This document shows positions 29,401-41,440 of a DNA stretch of 64,000 nucleotides, piece after piece. Made by a program: the position numbers and the translations under genes. The stretch is from Tribonema minus (Eukaryota > Sar > Xanthophyceae > Tribonematales > Tribonemataceae): contig JAFCMP010000434.1 of assembly GCA_017506865.1 (NCBI GenBank), forward strand, positions 62,001 through 126,000. Direction: 5' to 3'. Every line of letters begins with the position of its first letter. The stretch's first letter is position 1. Below the pieces are notes generated by a model. The model saw nothing but the letters and a program-made list of their open reading frames with translations. It was not told the DNA's origin and searched no databases.

Positions 29401-32010
29401 GAAGACCCTGGTGCAGCAACCTGAAGGCCGGTGCTGCGAAAGCGCCCCCCTCCAAAAATGGGGGACATGATGCAGAGCGCAGACTTTTGATAATGCTCGA
29501 TCCTACTAGTATAAGCGCTGTCCCCTCCCCCTAGTCAATTATTCACTTCTGCTGCTTGAGGGGCGGAAACCCTGGTCTGCATCACACCGTATGCAACACG
29601 TACTTCTATGGTGCTGTTGAGCCTGTTTATGCTCTCTCTGCCAGGAGCATGCACACTCACTGACCACTGTCTCAAGGTTGTCTGCGAAAGGGTCTCCGTA
29701 GTGCACGCTGCTGACCGTGCTAACCCTGACCCTCCCTTGTGTGCTCTGCAGCCGACCTCAAAGCCGACGACGCGCAAGCCTACCACGCGCAAGCCCACCA
29801 CTCGCAAGCCGACCACCCGCAAGGTACGCCATAACAACAATTGATGTAATACCTCTGCAGCGCTGCTCAGGGCGTGTGCGCCTTTGTGATGGCCGCCGGA
29901 GGCACTGCAGTGCTAGCAGCTGCTGCTTGCCGCATACTTCTATGCGTCCATCGCCGTGATGTGCTCTGCCACGCATTGCCGGCGGCGCGAGAGCTTTGCA
30001 CTTTAGGCATCTGTATGTATGTATGCTTTCAACCTTGCACACTTCAAGTACGTGCATCTACTAAGGCTTGCAACATACATGGTGATGATGCCACGCATAC
30101 GACATTCCGACCATCGCTGGCAGCCAGAAAGTCAGGGCGACAGAGAGTGCCGCCTGGACATGTTGAGTACGGTGCAGCACGCTTCATGTCGCGCAATGTG
30201 GTGCCGCCCGCGACCTTTGTGTGCGGCGCAGCTCTGTGAGGAATTGAGAACTGTAAGTTTCTGCTTATATTAGGCGGCTCTGCTCGCCTAGCATGCGACC
30301 GCAGCCACCATGCATCGTGCTGGGCCGTTCACAAGACTTGATGTTGCTGGCAGTGCATGCCGCGGGCAAGTGGGCCGTTTGGCTGCGAAGCACGCGCGTG
30401 ACCACACCCGTACAGTGCTAATTGAAGCAGCTTCTAGCCAAGACGCCACTGACCCCCCATTGATGCGCTGCGTGTGCGCCTCTCGTTTCTTCCTACCTGG
30501 TGCCGCAGCCCACCGCCAACCCCACCACCGCCACCTGCACGAATGGAGTGGTGAGTGAGCGCTGTGTTGAAGTTCACCAGTGTCGTCAAATCGCGTGTTC
30601 TGCTTAGGTGCCTGCCTTGTCACCGAGCTTGCATCACTGGTTCATCTGCGCGCTGGGTCGCGGATTGCGGGGCCCTCTGCAGTCCGCGCCACCTGCTGAG
30701 CATGATGACTGTATCCCGCCACATTCGCGTTTTCTTGGCGCACTGTGCGCGCGCGCGCCAATGCCGGTGTTGATGGCTGACAGACTCATCAGGCTGGAAC
30801 AACGCCAGACTTTTTACTTTAAAGTTGAAGCAGAGCACACTTCTACACATCCCAACACAGGTATGCTCAGAAACAAACTGTCTGCAAGATTGCATGCCCC
30901 CGCCAATCCCCCCCCCAGACACCTAAATATTGTAATCACACCGGTCAGTCGGTCACTGCCCATTTGTGTAGTGCGCTCATAGGGTGCGCATGGCACCCAC
31001 GTCACACGCGCACCAGTGCCTTCCTTTGCTTGCAGCACACCTGCTGTCAGAACTGCTGTGTCCAGTTGCTGATGGAACAGCGCGTCATGTCAAATTTGGT
31101 CCTTGGGTGAGCACCTGATGTGCGGCCCCATACAGGTCGTGCAAAGTGTCACTGGTATGCGTCTCGTCCAGTCAAAGTTCAATCTGCCCCAAATTGTGTC
31201 TGCCTGCGCGTTTGCTCCGCCCCCCCCCCCCCCCCCCCTTCGGCACGGCGGCGGCGCTACGTGCTGCCAGCAGCATTCATGTGCACCACGTTGCGTGCGC
31301 CGCTAGTAAGGGGGGGAAAGTCAGCCCAATGCTCGCGTGCTTGCACCCCCTTGTCTGCCGCTTTGCTGCCATCTGTGAACCCTGCTGCTCAAGCACAATT
31401 GTTGAAGTTGAAGTAGAACTTACATGCCCCTGGGCTCGTTCGCATTGCACATCCACCCGGCGCCACCACAAACTCGAACGTGGCGAAACTGTACTCTCCG
31501 TGCGCTGCCGCCGCTGCGGTGAAGCGCGCTTTCACAACTGCTCCCGACGCGACGCCCCTCACACGCGTCTTTCTCGCTCTCGCTCCTGCCGCTGCCGCGC
31601 AGTCGTGCAAGGTCACCGTCGGCACCAGCGAGTACTCGGGCCTCTGCTACATCCCCGGCCAGGAGCCGGCGGACGGCAACCTCCTGCGCGCAGGCAACGG
31701 TGACTGCCCTCAGACCGCCTACTGCGCACAGGCGTGCTACATCAGCAACACGAGCGACGGCCTGTGCGCTTCCAGCGAGTGCAGCGGCGGCAACCGCTGC
31801 CGCTGCTACAAGAAGGTCGCGGGGCAGACGGGCGCCGACTGCAAGGCGGACGAGCTCGTGGGCGTCGCCCCCGGCGCCGTCATCGACACGGGCGGCGGCT
31901 GCAGCGAGAACAACTGCAACGCGCTGACTGATTCGTCGTCCGCCGCGGCGTGCTGCCCCACGAGTGACACGTCGTGCGCTGCGCTCGCGCTCGAGGACCT
32001 GCTGGACTAG
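26421..32010 (+). CDS. Secreted PT-repeat protein with C-terminal 15-Cys domain, short paralogue
   Basis: Seven plus-strand phase-0 exons: 26421-26486, 27053-27184, 27713-27778, 28892-28957, 29752-29823, 30509-30550, 31603-32010, giving about 283 residues. Exon 1 is a signal peptide (MKIQLAIVLLLPFMALAG). Exon 2 repeats the paralogue's module (ANIQDGEV, RKLWASEPTPCP) and continues into PT-rich sequence. Exons 3-5 encode PTSKPTYA and PTTRK repeats, so the spacer is short and strongly basic rather than alternating Lys/Glu. The last exon is the Cys-rich domain: Cys at exon residues 2, 15, 35, 41, 45, 55, 60, 66, 68, 80, 100, 105, 117, 118, 125, with SGLCY, YISNTSDGLC, CRCYKKVAG, GGGCSENNCNA and AAACCPT shared with the long paralogue. 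The first donor (GAG|GTTAGA) is weak. Two decayed PT exons at 28242 and 29367 have acceptors but no good donors and are left out. Tandem gene duplication with later divergence of the spacer is the simplest history. Confidence 0.82.
27220..29495 (+). repeat. Tandem duplication of about 1.1-1.2 kb inside the short PT-repeat gene
   Basis: Unit 1 (about 27220-28345) and unit 2 (about 28395-29495) align along their length. Both hold GAGCAACTAGTTCTCTTT, AGCCGGCATGAG, GGCGCTGGCACC or close forms, a PTSKPTYA exon (27713 and 28892) and a decayed second exon. The decayed exons at 28242 and 29367 share a CTCCGCAG acceptor, CCAACTTCAAAACC and an AATGAAGGA stretch. Exons 3 and 4 of the gene are therefore recent duplicates. 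Confidence 0.8.
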
Positions 32011-33434
32011 GGTATGTATGTCAAGCGCTTTGAGGGGGGGGGGCGGGGGGGGGGGGGGGGGGAGGGGGTTGGGTACGTTGTGAACCGCCTTGGGTCCGAG
32101 GGGCCTGGTGGCGTTGCTTTGGTTGCCTGCTGACTCAGATTCAGACTCCCGTTGGTGTCCCACCTGTGGATAGCCCTGCCCAGGTTCAGATGATAGCTTG
32201 TAGAGGGCCAGATGCCAAGCTGGCGGCCGCAGCGCTGCTGCAAGTGCGCAGGTCTGCGAGCCTGCGGAGCCAGCTGCATGACCGGCATTGAGCGTAGGCA
32301 CGCGTAGAGGGCGTAGACAGTAGAGGGCGTGGACATAGCGCCGTATAGTTTTCTTTTAACTTTGTTTTCTGCCTGCACAACGTTCAACGAGCCGAGCAGT
32401 GCTGCACAATGCGGCGTGACGAGTACTCTCGGGGCCGGAGGGGTGCACTGCAGTCGGGCACGCGTCTTCAATCCGTGCGGGCTGTGTGTACGCTGTGCCT
32501 GGAGGCTCTCTCTGCGCTGTGCGCCGCTTTACTTTTATGTCATTCGCGATGACCTGCCAATGCCAGTCGCGCGCTGTCTGTCGCGTCGCTGGCGAGGTGC
32601 CTGAGCACTGCTGATGTGCATCGTCTGCGCGCGCCGAGCGCTGCCGCGGTTGCGTCTGCGGCGCGACAGACGGCGCATGAAATCGTTTCATCACAATATC
32701 ACAGCTTACTTTTGGAATTGCTGCAGGCCTTTACCTGCTCTGCTGCTGCCATTGCTGCTGCTGCCGCCGCTGCTGCTGAGTGTGTGTGCCGTGTATCGAG
32801 CACGTGCTTGCAGACTGGTGCTAGCCTCGTGGTGACCTCTGCGGTGCACATAATGTGGCAGTGTTTAGGGAGCACTGATTCACAGCAGCGTCATGTCACA
32901 ATGCTTATCTCGGTACTAGTGGCCGCTGGTGCGCGCAATGTACTAGAAGCGCACCAGAGTTGGCTCACTGCTGCTTATCAATCTTGCTTGTAGTGTGCTG
33001 TGTGTCAGCCAGAACACATGTAATGACCCGCTGCAAGCCTGCCCACTGCCAGCCTCACCAAATGGCATCAGTAACGGTGTCGCGCCGTGGTTCCTTGTTG
33101 AGCTTGCGCACGTGTGTGCACCACCATGTTACACTATCTGGCCAAGTGGCCGGCGCTGCTGACAGCAGCTGCCAAGCGAGATCACACGTTGTGCGCACCA
33201 AATGAAGCACTGATGAAACTTGCAGCAGTAAAGCGCAATTGCTGGCGCACAGCGCAGAGGACCGTCAATCAAAAGTGGCGCGCACCACACAGGCAGCACA
33301 TGCCAGCACAGTCAACAGAACACCAAGGCTTTCAAAAGAAAATAAGAGACCAGCGGCATGCGCGTGCGCCGTCGGTGCCTATTACTGCGCAATTGCCGCC
33401 GCCCGTATCGCAGCGCTCAGCGCGACCCGCGCCG
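32011..33434. other. Intergenic region; possible fasciclin-like relic near its right end
   Basis: A G-rich tract with runs of about 10-20 lies at about 32034-32062 just after the PT gene stop. Open frames here are short. At 33123-33224 the plus strand reads MLHYLAKWPALLTAAAK then TLCAPNEALMKLAA, recalling the APTDEAFAKL motif of FAS1 domains. A related stretch sits at about 54243-54350 in the other duplicate. It is too short to call a gene. Confidence 0.35.
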
Positions 33435-34473
33435 CTACCAGTACGGCACCACGGCGTCCGCCATGTCGCCCGCGACCGCGCGCATCTCTGCCAGTATCTG
33501 CGCGACGTTCGGCACGGAGAGCGCGTCCGCGGGCAGCGCCGCCGCCGCCGCCGCAGCTGCCGCCGCGCCGCCGCCGCCCGCCGCCGCCGCCGCCGCGTAG
33601 CGCGCCGCCAGCGGCGCGAGCGGCGCCGGCAGGAACGCCGCGGGGCGCCACACGACGGCGACGCTGCTGCCCGCGAGCGCGTCCCGCAGGAAGAGCGCCA
33701 GGTGGCCGAAGCGGCGCCGCAGCTCGCGCACGAGCTGCGCGACGGGGTCGAGGCCGGCGTGTAGCGCCGCCGCGGCGCCGCCGCCGCCGCCGCCGAGCGC
33801 AACGTTGCGGTAGGCGCGCGCCGCGCGCCGCCGTGCGCGCCAGCAGCTCCTCGCCGCTCACGACGCCGCCGCCGCCGCCGCCGCCGCAGGCGCGCAGCGC
33901 CGCAACGGTACGGATGCGAGCGGCAAAGCCCGCGGCCTCGCCCGGCGCGAGCACAAAGAGCGCGTCGATGCTGCTGCCGCCGCTGCCGCCTGTGCGCAGC
34001 CAGCGCAGCATGGCGTCCGCGGACGCCGCGGCGAGCGCGCGGAGGCGGCCGAGGACGGGCGCCTCGGGTCTGTGCGCGTCCAGGTGGGCGTCCAGCCTGA
34101 GAGCGCTCGCGCGTGCGAGCGCGGGGCGTGGCGTGGTGTGCGTGAGTGTGAGAGTGCGGTTCACAAGCGGTTTTCTTGATGGGGTGCAGGTGGTGTGAAG
34201 CGGAGAGCAGCAGAGTATGGGCAGGGTGTGCGGGATGGCTACCTGGAACTGTTGTCGCCGCTGCCTGGCGAAGTGCGAGTTCAGCAGTGACATTAGGGGC
34301 GCACACATGAAACACCTGCCTGCTGCCCTAGGTACAGTCAGCTGCAATGAGCCATGTGCGTAGGGCAGCACCGCCTCGCGCCATCAGGTGTGCCTGGAGC
34401 ACTGACACCAGCTCTCCGCAAGACGACTGAGCACAGCAAGCTCAACAAGGAGGACTGCAGCACCGTGGATAAT

Positions 34474-34713
34474 GTGCTGGGCTGCCGGCTGGAGCTGGCC
34501 TACCGAACACGTGAGACCTTCAAATACTGAACACCCATGCCTCGAACGCTAAAAGCTTGCACACAAAAGTCATTTTGACTGGTGGATACGGTGGTATTGT
34601 TTGACTCGTGGCCAATTGCTGCAGCAGCGGCGACCACAGTTACTGGTGGAAGGCACTTGCGGCTAACCATCCCTTGTCACCTAGAGCTCTTTGATCTTTT
34701 GATTCGTTTTCAT
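34474..34713. repeat. Dispersed repeat, copy 1
   Basis: About 240 bp matching 50824-51083: TGGAGCTGGCCTACCGAACA, GGAAGGCACTTGCGGCTAAC and a GAGCTCT end. It lies within an insertion of about 330 bp that the other NOL6 copy lacks, so it arrived after the segmental duplication or was lost from the other copy. Confidence 0.7.
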
Positions 34714-35494
34714 AAAAGGGGGATGAGCACGCCCACGGCGTATATGCGTATGAGCTGCTACGACGCGCCACGCAGCAATGCACATGTCGCGGCGCCGCAG
34801 TCGCTGCCGCCGTTGCTTGCCGCTGGACAAGCGAAGCTGCCGCGACAGGCGCCGCCGCGTGACCACGGCAGCAGCTGATGCGGGACCACGCCGATTGACG
34901 TGTACCGAAGAGGGATCGAGGAGCGTCAGCGCGGCCGTAGCCGGCACCTGGATGACGCTTGCGAAAAAGATGACCGTCAGGGCAAGGGCAGCAGCAGCAG
35001 TGGGTGGGTAAGACTATGACGCCGCGCGCACGCACCTGCCGCCCTGTCGTACGGCGCCACGATGAACATGGCGCAGGGCAGCGCCGCCGCGGCGCCGGCG
35101 ACGGCACCGGGAGCGCTCACGCCGCCGCGCGCGCGTGCCGCGTCGCACGCCTCCGCCGCCGCCGCGTGATCCGCGGGCGCGAGCTCGCCGTGAAAGTCGA
35201 CGACCAGCGGCGCCGCGGCCCAGTCGTGGCGCGCCACCAGCAGCAGGAAACGCAGGAGGCCGGACAGCGCGGTCAACGGCGGCGGCAGCGGCGAGGCCTG
35301 CGCGGCGCGGCGGCGGCGGCGCGGCGGCGGCGGCGCGGCGGCGGTCAGTGCGGCTCAGCGGTGTGTGCGTGATGAGAAATTTTGACCCCACACATAGCCC
35401 CAACTCTACACATGCACCACTGAGCTACTTCGAAATGCATAAGTTGGGGTTAGCAGCTCGCGTTGGCATAGCGTTGAGGAGGTTACGACTAGGG

Positions 35495-35757
35495 CTACGT
35501 GTGGACTGCACCTACCTGCATCCACAGCGCCGCCGCGATGAGTTCCACCACCTGGACCGGCGCGTGGTCCGACAGCATGTGCGCGTGCACCCAGCCCTTA
35601 CCACACGCATGCGCTTGTGAACTATAAGGGTTAGGGCGAAGACCTAGCACTAGCATGAGGGTTAGTATGAAGACTAGGTCCAGGCTGCACCTACCTGCGT
35701 CCACAGTGCCGCAGTGATGAGCTCCAGTGCCTCCACCGGCACGGGGTCCGACCCAAC
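35495..35757 (-). repeat. Two extra copies of the NOL6 D5-exon 3' edge and donor (left copy)
   Basis: Copies at about 35505-35600 and 35685-35757 repeat the minus-strand end of the D5 exon (coding WVHAHMLSDHVPVEAVELI) with its ACGCAG|GTAGGTGCAG donor, beside the real exon end at 35819. The right gene copy has about seven such units at the same position. Confidence 0.8.
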
Positions 35758-36483
35758 CCTACCCCTACCGTAACCCTAGTCCTGAACAACTAGGGTTGAA
35801 GTTCGGCTGCGCGCCTACCTGCGTCCACAACGCCGCCGTGATGAGCTCCACCGCCTCCACCGGCACGTGGTCCGACAGCATGTGCGCGTGCACCCAGCGC
35901 TGCGCGGCGCGCGCCGTGGGTCCGAACGCGCGGTGCCGCGCGTGGAAACCCGCGACGAGGGCATGGTGCAGTGGCGCCGTCACGAGGTCACGCTCCAGGG
36001 CGTCAACTGACGCTGCCGCGTCAGTGTCCTGCACGAGAGAGAATCGACGGAAGGGGGGGGCAGGGGGGGGGGGGGTCAAGGGTGTCATCTGAGGTCGGTT
36101 TGTGGGTTGAGAGTTGAAGTTGCGGTGGCGCGCGTGGAACCCCGCCACGAGGGTGTGGTGCAGCGGTGCCGTCATGAGGTCGCGCTCGAGGGCATCCACC
36201 GCCGCCGCTGCGTCAGTGTCCTGGCGCAAGAAACGGGGGGGGCGGTGCCCATGGGCTTGGGGTAGGCATGTACTTCAAAAAGTATGTCGGTTTTTAGGGT
36301 TGGGTTAGGGGATTTGAGCGTCCGTTGAGCCCTGCGGCGGCGGCGCGGGCGCGCAGGCGTGCTTGTCGCCAGCGCAATCTTGCGCGCGACGGGGTGAGCA
36401 CGCAGCCATTGGGCGCTGCAAAGCTGTCTGAGGCAGCGTTAGCAACACGACGAAATGGTACAAACAGCTTCATCAACTCAGCA

Positions 36484-36600
36484 TCGCTTCTAGCCCTAAC
36501 CCTAAGTAGTCCTAACCCTGACCAAAAGCCACACAACAACAGGTACAGACAGCTTCAATTCATCCAGCATCGCTTCTAGCCCTAACCCTAACCCTAACCA
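36484..36600. repeat. Telomere-like CCCTAA cluster inside a NOL6 intron
   Basis: Three to four CCCTAA units in a row at 36579-36599 and a shorter run near 36492, embedded in two related segments with ACAACAGGTACAGACAGCTTC. Shorter CCCTAA/TTAGGG runs occur in many other introns of this window. Confidence 0.6.
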
Positions 36601-39600
36601 AAAGCCAAAAGGCATTCGCAGCGCTCAGGCCGTCGGCCCCAACAGCAATTGCCCCTGTAGCCTCCCCCCCACCCCCCCTCCATCGCGTCTCTGCCAAGCA
36701 GCCGCTCAAACACGATGCAAAGCACGGTGGTCACAGAGAGCCTCACCCCCACCCCCTGCCCCCCTTCCACCCCCTCACATACACACACACATGCATACGT
36801 ACCCCCTTGGCAGCTGCCTCCTTCAGCGCGATCGCCTCCACGTCGTTCCACACGCGCAGCCGGAAGCAGTACCCCCCCGTGAAAACGTCCAGCGCCACCC
36901 CCTCGCAGCTCCCCTCCCCCTCCCCCTCCCCCTCCCCCTGCGTCCCCCCCTGGGGCGTCACCACCCGCGACGGAACTTCGTGTTGCGCCTCCAGGCACTG
37001 CGACACGCGCAGCAGAAATGCGGCGATGGTGTGCTGCACCGCGCCCGCCTCTTTCGGCCACTTGGAGCTGCGCTCGAAGCGCACGACCAGCGGCAGCACC
37101 GGGACCTGGGAGGGGGGGGGGGGGGCGCACAGAGGAGGAAGGGGTACCATGCATCAGCAGCATGAAGCGCTTGCTTTCTTTGCCCGTTGCTGGCGGGGTA
37201 GCGCAAATGGTCGGCTGAGCGTGCACTCGTGACTCGCAAGTCAAGACTCACAGTCGGCTCAGGGCCGAGTCTCCGGCGCGGCGCGGGTAGCAGCACAGGG
37301 GCGTCAATTCAGCAGCGGGGCGGAAGAACGCTTCGAGTATTATGAAACGCTCCGCCGCAGATGATGGTGGTTTCGTGTGGTGAAATGACTTTGCAGCCTG
37401 TCCCTAGCCCGAAGAGCGCCTTGCAGTACACTCCCGTACTGCCTGTACTGCAATACACGGCGGGAGTGCAGGCGACGACGCATAACTTCACACCTACTCA
37501 TTCAAAACACTGCATCCGGACGGCGCTGGCCCGGCGCTCCGCAGCTACACTGCAGGTGCAGCGCGCGCGGCGGTAGCGCGACCACCCGCGCCAGCGGGCA
37601 GCGCGGCGATCGCGCCCTGCAGCACCACATGACAGGCGATATGACCGAAGCGAGCGCCAGCAGGCGATAGCGGAACGCTATGCAGTGCGGCGCCGGGCTA
37701 TGCAATGCGCCGACACCGCTGTCATCGCGCGTGGCAGAGCCTCGCTGCTCTTCCACATGCGGGCGGCAATGGCGGCGGCAGCGGCGCAGCGCCGGGCGCA
37801 AGCGCGAGCGCACAAACATCAGCCAAGCTGAGCCTGCAGCCGACAGGTGCAATGAGCGGGGCCCCACCTGGCTCGTAACGCGCTTGATGCCGCCGCCGCC
37901 GCCGCGCCGCCCGCGCGCGTCGCCGCCCCACAGCGGTACCTCCTCGCCCGCGCCCGCGGCCAGCGCGTGCGGCAGCGGCGGCAGCGCCGCCGTGAAGCGC
38001 AGCGCCGGCGCGGCGGCGGCGACGGCGTCCACGCGCAGCGGCAGGCCCTCCAGCGCGCGCAGCTTCACGGCGAGGGCGTCGTACGCGGCGACGGCGAGCC
38101 GTGTCAGCGCGTCGTCGGGGTCCGCCGCCGCCGCCGCCGGCAGCGCCGCGCCGACGGACGCGAGCGTCACCGCGCCGCTGCCGCCGCTGCCGCTGCTGCC
38201 ATCGCCGTTCTCGGCGCTGCCGCCGCCGCTGTCGCTGTAGCCAGAGGCAGCGATCAACCGGTGCACGTCGGCGTGGCCCGCGAACCGCACGCCGCTGCTG
38301 CCGCTGCCGCCGCCGCCGCCGCCGCAGCGCTCCGGCTCGTGGCGCGCGAGCGCGTGCCGCACAACCTCCTCGACGACGGCGTCCTCGCGCGGCCGCGCGC
38401 CGGCGCCGCCGCCGCCGCCCCACACAACCGCCTCCACGATGGCGCCGTCCTTGAAGCGCCGCAGCTCCGCGCGCGTGCCCCAGAACGCGCGGAACGCCGC
38501 CGCCGTCGCCGCGTCCTCCGCGGACGGGCCGCAGTCGACGGCGCGCGCCGCGCTCTCCGCGTTGAGCAGCAGCCCCACCACCAGCTCCTCCTGCGCCTCC
38601 GCCGCCGCCGCCGCCGCCGCCGCCGCACCAAGCTGAGCGCTGCTGCTCGTGGCCAGCAGGTCGCGCGACGCGGCGTGCGCGGTGCCGGGCGCGCCGGCAA
38701 AGTCCGCGGCGTCCTCCGCGGACGCGCCGCGCAGCGGGCGCGCGGCGGCGGTGCGGTCGCCGAGCGCGCGCCGCAGCAACGGCGCGGCGCGCGCCGCGAG
38801 CGCCCTCCTCGGCGTCCGCGCGTGCGGCGGCGGCGGCGGCGCTGTCTTCTGCCGCTGCGCCGCCGCCGCCGATGCGGGGGTGCACGGGGATGCGCACGAA
38901 GGCGTCATAGCGGCGCCAGAACGACGCGCGCGTGAGGAACAGCGCGCTGAAAGCGGCGGACCCGGTGCGCGCACTGGCGCCGCCGCCGCTGCCTGCTGCG
39001 CGCGCGCCGCTGCCGCCGCGCTGCAACAGGTCTAGGGTGTCGCGCGCGTCTGCTTCTAGCTCCGCCAGTGCCTCCGCGCTCACGCGCGCAAGGATGTTGA
39101 AGCCGAGGCCAGTGGTGACGAGCACTGCCGTATAGGCATGGCTTTTGTATTGTGGGGAGGGAGGGGGGGGGGGGGGGGGGGCAAGCAAGGGGGGGGGGGG
39201 ACGAGCCACGGGGAAGTGGGGGGGATGTAGAGAGCCATCAGCAGTGCATGCGGTAGATCAAGGGGGTTAGGGGGGTAGTGGCAGATGAGACATACTGACA
39301 ACAGTGCAGGCACGACATGCCGGTGCAACCTCTACTCTGAACATGATAGAAAACACTTGAAGCCTGCAGTACCGCAGTCGCATAATCAACTGAAAGCACC
39401 ATATTCCACAAATGATGGCTCTGTGGCATGAACAGTACTAATTTATGTTTGATGCAGATCCTGAGGTACTTGCACCATGAATGATAATGTGACTGATACG
39501 AGGCATATGATTCAACCTTGTCTTGAACTAATCCATGCCTGCACTGGGTTTCATGTCAGCAGCAACCAGAGCTGTGTGTTGAAGTCAGTGATTCATGACA

Positions 39601-39945
39601 CCTGCTGCAGATGCTGCCGAAGTTTTAGAGCGCACCTCCAGCCGTGACGCTTGTATGCGCACCTTCACTGCCCGCCTCCTACCCATAGCACACAGCTTCA
39701 ACAATGCTCAGTTGTGCCACAGGCGGAAACAGACAAGCCTTGATGTCGTGCCATGTGTACACTGACTGAACCCAAGCCCTAACTTCAAGGGCTAACTTCA
39801 AGGCCCCGGCACGCAACGTCTGGCCATGCACACGCACTGCTGCCCTAACTTCAATGGCAAGAAAGTGGCTGATAGATTCACATACTTCTAGCATCTGACA
39901 GTGATTCCATTCTGATTATACTTCGAAGTAGATGTATTTACGCGC

Positions 39946-41440
39946 TCACGCCGCCGCACGCGCGAGCCGCATCGCACGCCTCTGCCGCCGCCGCGTAATG
40001 CGCGGGCGCGAGCTCGCCGTGAAAGTCAACCACGAGCGGCGCCGCGGCCCAGTCATGGCGCGCCAGCAGCAGCACGAAGCGCAGAAGGCCGGAGAGCGCG
40101 GATGAAGCGGCGAGGCCTGCGCGGCAGCGGCGGCGGCGGCGGCGCGGCGGCGGCGGCGCGGCGGCGGCAGCGGCGGTCAGCGCGGCTCAGCAGTGTGTGT
40201 CTGTCTGCGCGTTGGATGCGCTCTGGCTGAGCGTATGCGGTCTTTCAGTCTTTCATGGAAGTATGGCGGAGGCAGCGGGTTAGGGTTAGTGTTGAGGGCA
40301 GGTTAGGGTTAAACTCAGGGGTGTCTGTCTGTCTGCATGTTGAGTGCGTTTTGGCTGAGTGTGCACGCGGGTGAATGCAGTGCTGGGAGGGCTGTCGAGG
40401 GTGCGAGTGCCAGTGGGTTGAGCGATGGTGCGGGCTGTTCGTGGAAGTGCAGCGGAGGCTGCTAATCCTAGCCCTGACCCTGACCCTGACTGTAAGGGCA
40501 GGGATGAGAGCCGCATAGGGTTGTCAATGGCGGCGGCAGCGGCAGCGGCGGCACCTGCGTGCCATTTCGCTGCTCCCATCGGGGTCTCAATCTATGACAG
40601 CTAGCACGCCCCGTGTATGTATGTGTATGCAGGTGAGCTCTCTGCGCTCGCTCTGAAGTGCGCGTGAAACAGCGCAGCGCCACCTGGGCACCGCCCGACG
40701 GCTGATGCACGCGTTTTTGACATGCTGGGGAGCTAGGACACGGAGCAGGCCGCGCACGGAACTACAAACCAGGGGCACGGCTAGGGTTAGGCTGCCGCGC
40801 ATGCACGTTCCTTCACAACGCTGGCGCGATGAGCCTAACGCCGCGCACGGCACGTGGTCCAACCAAACGCTGACCCCCGCTCCAAACCCGAACCAACGCA
40901 TGCACTTCTGGACTAATAGGGTTAGGGTTAGCAGCTAGCTTTAGCACAGGCTTGAGGGCTACAACTTGGGCTAGGTCTAGGCTGCACCTACTTGTGTGCA
41001 GAGCCCTGCCGCGACGAGCGTCACAGCCTCAGGCATGCGTGGTTTGACCCAGCCCTAATCCCAAACGCAGCCCTACATGCAGGCGTACACCTTCGAACAA
41101 CCACTTTGGAGTCGCCCACAAGTGGCAGCGTGGTGTGGGGGCGTGTTCAGAGCGCTGTGCAGGCGCAATCAAGGTAGGTATGTACATCGGTGGTGAAGTA
41201 GCATACATGGAAATTACGTCGTGTGGTACGAAGGCGCCGTCACGAGGTCGCGCTCTAGGTTGTCCACTGCTGCCGCCGCGTCTGCATTCCGTGCAAGAGG
41301 TGATTGACGGAAGGGGGGCGAGGTCGTCAATGATGGCATTTTGAGGTTGGTGTGGGTTAAGAGTTGGAGTTGGAGAGGTCGCGCTCGAGGGACATTAGGT
41401 TAGGGTTAGGGTCAGCATCCTGCGCAACAGAATCGAGGGA
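39946..41440 (-). pseudogene. Third, fragmentary NOL6 copy (D5-D6 region only)
   Basis: The D6 exon relic at 39946-40110 still encodes pieces of ARHDWAAAPLVVDFHGELAP, but its 5' part is about 10 bp shorter than in the other copies and is out of frame. It is followed by a diverged version of the D5-D6 intron with telomere-like motifs and two D5-edge units (about 40815-40860, 40975-41050). A D5 5'-edge copy at 41226-41300 matches 58668-58750. The body of the D5 exon is missing. It is plainly non-functional as NOL6. Confidence 0.75.

Larger units (their letters stand above)
33435..39141 (-). pseudogene. NOL6: Truncated, frame-damaged NOL6/Nrap (Utp22) copy
   Basis: Exon equivalents: 39141-37868, 37105-36803, 36028-35819, 35297-35036, 34096-33435. 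The two 5' exons present in the other copy are absent. The 37105, 36028 and 35297 exons are intact and in phase (FRLRVWNDVEAIALKE; RAAQRWVHAHMLSDH; LLRFLLLVARHDW). The large first exon has lost frame by a deletion of about 23 nt near 38800. In the last exon a single-base loss near 34065 and a 20 bp loss near 33815 leave the middle out of frame but restore it for the C-terminal GDMADAVVPYW end. I infer a pseudogene. Functional transcription of the intact middle exons cannot be excluded. Confidence 0.8.
33125..39945. repeat. Segmental duplication, left copy
   Basis: Colinear with 54240-62266. Shared stretches include the downstream flank (CCAAGTGGCCGGCGCTGCTG), all NOL6 exons from the last back to the D2-D3 exon, and about 800 bp of the next intron up to TTTACGCG near 39950. 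The right end joins abruptly to DNA matching 56520 onward in the other copy, so a second rearrangement has occurred at this junction. Confidence 0.85.

Noticed and set aside
37967-38935. Plus-strand 322-codon open frame
   Set aside because: Same antisense artefact opposite the truncated NOL6 copy; low-complexity composition only.
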